A stretch of DNA of 14,032 nt from Verrucomicrobiota bacterium (GTDB lineage: Bacteria; Verrucomicrobiota; Verrucomicrobiia; Opitutales; UBA953): assembly GCA_009917805.1 (NCBI GenBank), contig RGES01000021.1, positions 1 through 14,032 of the forward strand, in the 5' to 3' direction. The position numbers were made by a program, and so were the translations under genes. Shown here in pieces: positions 7,481 through 12,904 of the stretch; positions within the stretch are counted from its first letter, which is position 1, and each line of letters begins with the position of its first letter. The notes under the pieces are model-generated. The model was not told where the DNA came from. It worked only from the letters and a program-made list of their open reading frames with translations, and made no database searches.

Positions 7481-8254
7481 TTACGGCTTCTTAGGCATCT
7501 GCGCGCGGGCCTCGGGAAGCCAGCCCTGCAGCTGCTTCACGCGGGTGCTGTCGGCCGGGTGCGTCGAAAGGAATTCGGGAGGACGGGTGCCGCCGATCTT
7601 GGAGAAACGTTCCCAGAAAAGCGGCGCCGCCGCGGGGTCGTATCCCGCGCGGGCCATGAACAGCAGGCCGAGATGGTCGGCTTCGGATTCGTGGCCGCGG
7701 CTGAACGGCAGCAGGATGCCGTACTGGGCGCCGATGCCCACGGCGGCCATCCAGGTGGAGCGGGTCTTGCTCGAAGAATTCTTGGTGGCCTCGTCGGCGA
7801 CGGCGGCGGCGATCGCGACGCCCATCGCCTGGGAGACGCGCTCGGAGCCATGGCGGCAGATGACGTGGGAGACCTCGTGGCCGAGGATCACCGCGATGTC
7901 GTCGTCCGTCGGCGCATACTGGAACATGCCCGAGTTGAAGCCGATCTTGCCGCCGGGCATCGCGAAGGCGTTGGGCGACTTGTCGTCGATGATGGCGAAC
8001 TCCCACTTCGAGGAGGGCGGCAGGACGCCGGCCTTGTCGTCGCGACGGGCGGCGGCGACGATCTTCAGGCCGATCTCCTTGACCTTGGCCAGGCGCTTGT
8101 CGCCGGGCAGCTTCTTCATCTTCGAGAATTCGGCGGCGGACAGCGAGGCGACTTCCGATTCGTCGACGAGGATGAACTGGGAACGGCCGGTGATCGGCAC
8201 GTTCTGACAGCCGACGAAGGCGAGCGCGGACAGGAGCAGGAGGAGCGGGCGCAT
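7481..8254 (-). CDS. M48-family metalloprotease lipoprotein
   Basis: This zinc metalloprotease resembles the periplasmic M48 group that includes BepA, LoiP and YcaL, whose known members act on outer-membrane proteins. The 257-aa product starts with MRPLLLLLSALAFVGC, a signal peptide with a lipobox-like FVGC, so Cys16 would be lipidated (Phe at -3 is slightly off consensus). HEVSH (126-130) provides the HExxH zinc ligands and catalytic Glu127, followed by RHGSERVSQ. ESEAD (189-193) provides the third ligand, Glu189. NAFAMPGGKIGFNSGM upstream is also typical. There is no TPR domain of the kind BepA has. The gene starts 7 nt after the stop of the BY-kinase gene, which makes it the apparent last gene of the polysaccharide-export operon. 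A function in maturing or clearing the barrel/OPX proteins is inference only. Confidence 0.93.
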   Translation of the reverse strand: MRPLLLLLSALAFVGCQNVPITGRSQFILVDESEVASLSAAEFSKMKKLPGDKRLAKVKEIGLKIVAAARRDDKAGVLPPSSKWEFAIIDDKSPNAFAMPGGKIGFNSGMFQYAPTDDDIAVILGHEVSHVICRHGSERVSQAMGVAIAAAVADEATKNSSSKTRSTWMAAVGIGAQYGILLPFSRGHESEADHLGLLFMARAGYDPAAAPLFWERFSKIGGTRPPEFLSTHPADSTRVKQLQGWLPEARAQMPKKP

Positions 8255-8261
8255 GGGGAAA

Positions 8262-10538
8262 TCAGGGCTTCGTCGAATCGGAAGCGGACGAGCCGCGGGG
8301 TTCGTCGACGTAATATTTGCGATAGGAGGAATCGTAGGTGTCCGTATAGGCCGAGGCCATGCGCAGCGACATCGCGTTGAGGATGACGCCGAGCAGCGGG
8401 GCCTGGGCCTCGCGCAGGCGGGCGAGGCAGGAGGTCGCGTTGCGCAGGTTGACGGTGTTGTAACGGACGACGTAGAGGACGCCGTCGACCTTCGGCAGCA
8501 GGTGGAGGGCGTCGGACACGGCGCCGATGGGCGGCGAGTCGATGAAGATGCGGTCGTAGCGCTCCCGCAGGCCTTCGATCATCGCGAGGAACTTCGGGTT
8601 GTTGATCACCTGCGTGGGATTCTTGCAGCTCAGGCCGACCGGCAGCACGTCCAACCCGGGGGCGACGTCATGGACGATCGCCTCGTCGAGGGTCATTTCG
8701 GAGTTGAACCACTTGCTCAGGCCGCCGTCGCCGGTGAAGCCGAGGGACGGGCCCACGTTCGGGAGACGAAGGTCGGCGTCGATGACGAGCACACGTTCGG
8801 AATGCTGGGCGAAGATCAGCGCCAGGTTCGTCGCGACGAACGTCTTGCCTTCGCTCGGGCGCGTGGAGGTGACGAGGAAGACGCGGGCCTTCGAGACGGC
8901 CGGATTGACCTTGAGCGCGGAGTAGATGGAGCGGACCGCTTCGGTGGCGATACGGTCCTTGTCCTGGCGGGCGAGCAAGGCGCGGGACGGGCCGGAGGTG
9001 TTGGCGACGCGCGGGACGGTGCCGATCAGGGGCAGGCCCAGGGAACCTTCGACGTCCTTGGCCGACTTGATGCGGTCGTCCAAGGTGCCGATGACGACGA
9101 TGAGCACGATGCCGAAGAGCATGCCGGAGCCGACGCCGACGAGGGCGTTGAAATAGTAGTTCTTGTTGATCGGCTTGTCCGAGACGGAAGGAGCGTCGAG
9201 GATGCTGATCGAGGTGCTCGTGCCCGAGGTGGAGGAGCGAAGCTTGGCCTCCTCGTAGCTGAGCTTCATGCGGCCGAGGAATTCCTCGCTGGACTTGACG
9301 TCCTTGTCGACGCGTTCGAGCTCGACGTTGGCGGCCTGCAGCTTCGAGATCTCCTCTTCCTTGGCGGCGAGGTTCCGCAGGATCGCCTCATGGCGGGCCT
9401 TGGCGTTCTCGAGGGCGCTGCGGCGGGACTTGATGGCCTGGACGATGGCATCCTGAAGCTGCTTCTCCAGCTGCTTGAGGGCTTCACGCTCGGCGACGAG
9501 CTTCGGGTGCTGATCCGTGTAGGTCTCCGTCATCTGGCTGATGCGGATCTTGGAGGCGCTGATGGCCGTCTGCGCGGCGGCGACGTCGCTGTCGGCGCGG
9601 ATCTGCGGGATATCGCCGAGGGGACGGCTCTCCTTCTCGTAGCTGGCGATGACCGAGACCAGGATCTCGTTCTCGTCGATCTGCTTGCGGGTCTCCTCGC
9701 GGTCCTTGACGAGCACGGAGCGCTCCGTGGTGAGGGTGTTGGTGTCCTTCGCGATGGAGAGCAGCTTCTGGTTCTTGATGAGGTCGTTCTTCTGCTCGTA
9801 GAGACGGCGGACCTTGTCCTCGAGCGTCTCGATCTCGATGCGCGCCTTCTCGACGAGCGGATTGGTGACCATCAGGCGGTCGTCCTCGCTGAACTTCTTG
9901 ATCGACTCGCAGAACAGTCGGGCGACCTGGCGGGCGAGGTCGCGGTTCGGGTGGGTGAAGTCGACGTTGATCACCAGCGTCTGTCGCTGGGGGTTGATGC
10001 CGCGCTGCTTGGCGAAGACTTCCTGCGGAGTCAGCGGACCGGAGAAGATGTTGCCGGCCTGGTAGGGCTTCAGGACCTCGCTGAGTTCGGCGGAGGTGAG
10101 CCGCTTCGAGACGCCTTCGATGATGTTGGCGCTGCGCATCGCCTCGACGGCGGTGAAGAAGTCGTCGTTCGAGACGATCTTGAAGTTGTCGTCGGCGGCG
10201 GAAGAGCCGCCGTTGATCGTCGGGGCGAGGCGGAAGACGCGGAGGCGGCCGGTGGCGCGGTATTCCGGGACGGTGTTATACGTGTTGAGCAGGGCCAGCG
10301 TGAGGAAGACCAACGTCGACAGCAGGATCCACCAGTAACGCTCCTTGAGCATCAGCAGGTAGTTCTGGATCGGATTGCCCTCCCCTGCTCCGCCGCGGTT
10401 ATAGGCGCCGTAGGCCCCGTAGCCCGCGCCGTAGGCGCCGTAGCCTTGGCCGTAACCGCCGTAGGAACCATAACCGCGGTTGGCGCCGCGAGCGGGCTCG
10501 GGCGGGCGGTTGTCAGAGGAAGGTTCCGGAGTGGCCAT
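8262..10538 (-). CDS. Wzc-like polysaccharide co-polymerase with BY-kinase domain
   Basis: This inner-membrane protein combines a Wzz/GumC-type chain-length domain with a bacterial tyrosine kinase. Such proteins control polymerisation and export of capsule or exopolysaccharide with an OPX partner. In 758 aa there is a Tyr/Gly-rich cytoplasmic tail (22-46), TM1 (about 69-86), a periplasmic domain with long coiled coils (about 210-430), a Pro-containing segment ILDAPSVSDKP before TM2 (about 462-485), and the kinase (about 530-730). The kinase shows Walker A STRPSEGKT (558-566), Walker A' VLVIDADLRLP (Asp586/Asp588) and Walker B IFIDSPP (Asp667). The C-terminal tyrosine cluster has Tyr731, 735, 739, 742 and 743. 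The gene begins 8 nt after the OPX stop, with no Shine-Dalgarno sequence (TCCCTTCC-ATG). The polymer it serves cannot be named. Confidence 0.95.
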   Translation of the reverse strand: MATPEPSSDNRPPEPARGANRGYGSYGGYGQGYGAYGAGYGAYGAYNRGGAGEGNPIQNYLLMLKERYWWILLSTLVFLTLALLNTYNTVPEYRATGRLRVFRLAPTINGGSSAADDNFKIVSNDDFFTAVEAMRSANIIEGVSKRLTSAELSEVLKPYQAGNIFSGPLTPQEVFAKQRGINPQRQTLVINVDFTHPNRDLARQVARLFCESIKKFSEDDRLMVTNPLVEKARIEIETLEDKVRRLYEQKNDLIKNQKLLSIAKDTNTLTTERSVLVKDREETRKQIDENEILVSVIASYEKESRPLGDIPQIRADSDVAAAQTAISASKIRISQMTETYTDQHPKLVAEREALKQLEKQLQDAIVQAIKSRRSALENAKARHEAILRNLAAKEEEISKLQAANVELERVDKDVKSSEEFLGRMKLSYEEAKLRSSTSGTSTSISILDAPSVSDKPINKNYYFNALVGVGSGMLFGIVLIVVIGTLDDRIKSAKDVEGSLGLPLIGTVPRVANTSGPSRALLARQDKDRIATEAVRSIYSALKVNPAVSKARVFLVTSTRPSEGKTFVATNLALIFAQHSERVLVIDADLRLPNVGPSLGFTGDGGLSKWFNSEMTLDEAIVHDVAPGLDVLPVGLSCKNPTQVINNPKFLAMIEGLRERYDRIFIDSPPIGAVSDALHLLPKVDGVLYVVRYNTVNLRNATSCLARLREAQAPLLGVILNAMSLRMASAYTDTYDSSYRKYYVDEPRGSSASDSTKP
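10398..10475 (-). repeat. Imperfect GGC-TAC repeat encoding a Tyr/Gly-rich tail
   Basis: Within the BY-kinase gene, residues 22-47 are built from short imperfect repeats of the type GYG-(S/A/Q)-YG. This puts tyrosines at 23, 26, 29, 33, 36, 40, 43 and 46. On the + strand it appears as recurring GTAGGCGCCGTAG-like units. Such tracts are prone to slippage, so the repeat number may vary between strains. Confidence 0.8.
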
Positions 10539-10546
10539 GGAAGGGA

Positions 10547-11350
10547 TCAGATGCGGCTGTCGCGGACGTAGATCTGGTCTTCGTCCTCCAGGATGAAGTC
10601 CGGCTCGTCGCCGTCGTCGATGCGGCGGACGTCCTTGGAGATGACCAGCGGCGAGCCGTCGCGGTTACGCTTGATCGTGACGTCGGAACGGTTGCCGCGC
10701 GGCAGCACCCCGCCGGCCATGGAAAGAGCGCGTCCGAGGGTGAGGGTCTCTTCGGGCGGAATGGAGACCGGGCCGGGCTTGCCGACGTAGCCGGAGACGT
10801 ACACGCGCCGCTCGGCGTAGGTGACGATCGAGATCGTGACCTGAGGCTTCTTGAAGTAGACCCGGAACTGGTTCGAGAGTTCGACCTGCGCCTGCGTCAG
10901 CGTAAGGCCGGCGACCGGCACCAACTTCTTGAGGAAAGGAATGTCGACCGTGCCGTCGGAGTTGATGCGACGTTCGATCTGGGTGTCGGGCTCATTGATG
11001 ACCAGGACGCGGATGAAGTCGCGGGGGCGCAGGCGGTAGCTGTTCTGGCTGCCGGCGGGGTCGGCCTGGGTCGTCGGCGTCGCGACGACATAATCGGCAG
11101 GCACGGCGGCCGGAGCCGCGGACGCGGCGACCGGAGCGCCGGCGACGGCGACTTCAGCGGAGACCGGCGCAGCCGGGGCCGCGGCGGGAGCGGGCGTCGC
11201 GGAGGGATCGGAGGCGCCTCGGCCCAACGTCAGGACGTTCTCGGGCTCGAAGGCGGCGGAAGTGACCGGAGCCGGCGACGAGGCGGAGCAGGCGACGAGG
11301 ACGAACGCGAAGCAACAGAGTCCCAGGAGACGAGAAAGGACTTGGGTCAT
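10547..11350 (-). CDS. Short Wza-like outer-membrane polysaccharide export (OPX) lipoprotein
   Basis: OPX proteins form the periplasmic/outer-membrane part of the channel through which capsule or exopolysaccharide leaves the cell. The 267-aa product starts with a lipoprotein signal ending LVAC, giving lipidated Cys21. An Ala/Pro-rich linker follows (about 24-99). The polysaccharide-export domain (about 103-178) contains YRLRPRDFIRVLV and DGTVDIPFLKKL, and one SLBB-like domain (about 181-240) contains VYVSGYVGKPGPVSIPP and ALSMAGGV. It ends at DQIYVRDSRI, well short of E. coli Wza (379 aa), with no C-terminal amphipathic helix to cross the outer membrane. The start is the ATG at 11350. The frame continues upstream to 11377, but that extension spoils the signal peptide. 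The BY-kinase follows by 8 nt and a beta-barrel gene lies upstream. Confidence 0.93.
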   Translation of the reverse strand: MTQVLSRLLGLCCFAFVLVACSASSPAPVTSAAFEPENVLTLGRGASDPSATPAPAAAPAAPVSAEVAVAGAPVAASAAPAAVPADYVVATPTTQADPAGSQNSYRLRPRDFIRVLVINEPDTQIERRINSDGTVDIPFLKKLVPVAGLTLTQAQVELSNQFRVYFKKPQVTISIVTYAERRVYVSGYVGKPGPVSIPPEETLTLGRALSMAGGVLPRGNRSDVTIKRNRDGSPLVISKDVRRIDDGDEPDFILEDEDQIYVRDSRI

Positions 11351-11357
11351 GGAAGTA

Positions 11358-11385
11358 AAGTTAAGCAAGGGCGGCACGAGGTCAA
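11358..11385 (-). promoter_or_regulatory. Possible weak internal promoter before the OPX gene
   Basis: TTGACC (11385-11380, five of six consensus bases) is followed after 16 bases by TAACTT (11363-11358, three of six). Transcription would start almost at the OPX ATG (11350), giving a near-leaderless message. The 60-base gap after the small lipoprotein ORF leaves room for such an element. The -10 match is poor. Confidence 0.2.
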
Positions 11386-11410
11386 CCGGTCACAGGCGAG
11401 CCCACCGTGC

Positions 11411-11506
11411 CTACATCGGCCACCAGTGGTCGGCTAGCCCCCGGGAGATGGCTTGGCAGCCTGACAGGAGCAGCCCCATGGCCAAAGCCAGCAGAAGTCT
11501 CCGCAT
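11411..11506 (-). CDS. 31-aa putative small lipoprotein
   Basis: I found this short ORF by reading the minus strand of the gap between the barrel and OPX genes. ATG at 11506 opens 31 codons to a TAG at 11413-11411. The product begins MRRLLLALAMGLLLSGC, a compact type II signal peptide: two Arg, a hydrophobic run, and a perfect lipobox LSGC with Cys17. The mature peptide would be only 15 residues, ending ADHWWPM. The ATG lies 19 nt after the barrel stop and the ORF ends 60 nt before the OPX start, on the same strand. The leader ends CCCCGTCC-ATG, like its neighbours. No family is recognised. It could be a real tiny lipoprotein like the entericidins in scale, or the remnant of a larger one. Confidence 0.6.
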   Translation of the reverse strand: MRRLLLALAMGLLLSGCQAISRGLADHWWPM

Positions 11507-11525
11507 GGACGGGGCCGCTTCCCGC

Positions 11526-12770
11526 TCAGTAGCGGAAGGCCGCCGAGAGCGTGAAGGTGTTCGAGGTGTAGGTCGAGGACGCGACGGAGGAGGTGGAGTC
11601 GTTCAGGCTGTAGCTGGCCTGGAAGCTCAGGTGCTTCGAGTACTTGTAATCCGTGCCGAGGGTGTAGACGTAGGTGTCGACCTGGCTGGTGCTGGCGTGG
11701 ACGTCGCTCTTGGTGGCCGAGAGGTTGAAGTTGAGGTCCTCGGAGGCGTTGTAAGCCACGCCGTAGGTGTAGTTCTTCGAAGCCATCTGGCTGTTGGTCG
11801 AGGAGGCCGTGACGTCGCGGGAAAGCGTCAGCGAGTGGCTGAGGCGCTCGGTGAGCGAGTGGCTGAGGTTGATCGAGTAGGACAGGTCCGAGTCGTTGGC
11901 GGCGCTATCGTAGTGGTACTGCGAGTAACCCACGCGGATGTTGCCGTTGAGCTTGCCGGATTCGGTGAGCTGACCCTTGGCCGTGAGGCCGGCGAAGTCC
12001 TTCACGAGCTGCTTGTAGGTGAGCGCCGGACGAGGCGTGCCCGCCTGGCTGTAATAGGGGGCGGCGGAGTAGTCCGTCACGTCATGCTGCAGGGCCAGAC
12101 CGAAGCCGAGCTTCTCGAAGGCCTGATAGTCGAAGCTGACCGGCATGGACTTCGTGTTCAGCTCGGTCAGCGTGTTGGTGTTGTACACGTAGCTGCCGGC
12201 GGTGCCGGTCTTCACCGGATCGAGGTAATGGTTGTAGCTGTTCGAGTAACCCAGGCCGACGCTCAGCTTCTCGGTCAGCTTGTAGTCGGCGCGGAACGAA
12301 TGGGCGTAGCTGGCCTGGCGGACGAGGGTCGCGCCCAGGATGCCGCCAAGGCCCTGCATCTGCAGGTCGTCGTTACGGGCGGTCACGCGGTAGGACGAAT
12401 CGACGGAGAGCGAGAGCGGGCCGCCGTCGGCGAAACGGATGCCAGCGGTGAGGGCGTCGCGGGAATCTTCCAGGTCGGACAAGGCCTTGTCCGTGAAATT
12501 GACGTAGGTCCGCTTGGCCGAGATCGTGGCGGAAAGCGCGGAGTCCTTGCCGTACTCGAGGAGGAAGCCCGGGGTGACCATCCAGCTCGTGGCGGAAGTC
12601 TTGGTCGCGCTGGAGTAAAGGTTGTCGGTGACTTCGAGGCTGGCGGCGGCGTCGAAGTAGATATCGCAGTCGTTGCCGATCTGCACGAGCGGCGAGGTCG
12701 GGATCCAGTTGGCGCCTTGGACGAGGGCGGAAACGGTGAGGGCCGAGGCAGCGATGAGGAAGCGGGACAT
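11526..12770 (-). CDS. Outer-membrane beta-barrel protein of the export operon
   Basis: The 414-aa product has a Sec signal peptide (MSRFLIAASALTVSALVQG, likely cut near 19/20). A mature region of about 395 residues follows, dominated by alternating polar/hydrophobic strands joined by short Asn/Asp/Ser/Thr-rich turns. Examples are LSVGLGYSNSYNHYL, NLSHSLTERLSHSLTLS, YTYGVAYNASEDLNFNLSA and LGTDYKYSKHLSFQASYSL. The chain ends FTLSAAFRY, with the terminal aromatic residue expected of Bam-inserted barrels. Length and pattern suit roughly 16-18 strands. It resembles the beta-barrel porin type often encoded in exopolysaccharide loci (BBP2-like), judged by pattern and not by search. As first gene of the operon, next to a short OPX, it is a candidate outer-membrane pore for the polymer. 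The start is the ATG at 12770, with CCACCCCC before it and no Shine-Dalgarno sequence. Confidence 0.88.
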   Translation of the reverse strand: MSRFLIAASALTVSALVQGANWIPTSPLVQIGNDCDIYFDAAASLEVTDNLYSSATKTSATSWMVTPGFLLEYGKDSALSATISAKRTYVNFTDKALSDLEDSRDALTAGIRFADGGPLSLSVDSSYRVTARNDDLQMQGLGGILGATLVRQASYAHSFRADYKLTEKLSVGLGYSNSYNHYLDPVKTGTAGSYVYNTNTLTELNTKSMPVSFDYQAFEKLGFGLALQHDVTDYSAAPYYSQAGTPRPALTYKQLVKDFAGLTAKGQLTESGKLNGNIRVGYSQYHYDSAANDSDLSYSINLSHSLTERLSHSLTLSRDVTASSTNSQMASKNYTYGVAYNASEDLNFNLSATKSDVHASTSQVDTYVYTLGTDYKYSKHLSFQASYSLNDSTSSVASSTYTSNTFTLSAAFRY

Positions 12771-12793
12771 GGGGGTGGCTTGGGGTTGAGCAA

Positions 12794-12822
12794 GAGATAG
12801 GCAAAACCGGAGGGGGTATCAA
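12794..12822 (-). promoter_or_regulatory. Putative promoter of the polysaccharide-export operon
   Basis: TTGATA (12822-12817, five of six consensus bases) and TATCTC (12799-12794, with the first three bases TAT matching) are separated by exactly 17 bases. Transcription would begin near 12787, leaving about 17 nt before the barrel ATG at 12770. It lies between the rpoC terminator and the first gene, where an operon promoter is expected. An inverted repeat overlaps the -35 hexamer. Confidence 0.5.
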
Positions 12823-12827
12823 CCCCC
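12812..12827. repeat. Inverted repeat overlapping the export promoter
   Basis: GGGGGT (12812-12817) and ACCCCC (12822-12827) are perfect 6-base arms around ATCA. The -35 hexamer TTGATA on the minus strand is formed by the loop plus the inner base of each arm. This placement would suit an operator, but it could also be a short hairpin in read-through RNA from rpoC. Confidence 0.45.
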
Positions 12828-12847
12828 AAACCGCCCGCAGACCCGCC

Positions 12848-12881
12848 AAAAACAAAGCCCCCACCCTTGCGGGCGGGGGCT
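12848..12881 (-). terminator. Intrinsic terminator of the rpoC operon
   Basis: Read in the rpoC direction, the arm AGCCCCCGCCC (12881-12871) pairs with GGGTGGGGGCT (12866-12856) in an 11-bp stem with one G-U pair. The stem is closed by a GCAA (GNRA-type) loop and followed by TTGTTTTT (12855-12848). It begins 24 bases after the rpoC stop and isolates rpoC from the export operon. Confidence 0.93.
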
Positions 12882-12904
12882 GATTCCCATCCTCGACGGT
12901 CCGC

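Noticed and set aside
7474..7488. Short hairpin AGCCG-CCTTA-CGGCT at the sppA/M48 junction as a bidirectional terminator
   Set aside because: The stem has only five pairs, part of it lies inside the stop codons, and no T-tract follows on either strand.
8253..10571. Very long + strand open frame antisense to the BY-kinase gene
   Set aside because: It is a shadow frame caused by high GC content and third-position bias. The minus-strand product has complete BY-kinase motifs, while the + frame is compositionally odd.
11417..11437. Hairpin around ACCAGTGGT inside the small lipoprotein ORF
   Set aside because: It needs a bulge, is short, and is explained by the codons for the DHWWP end of the peptide.
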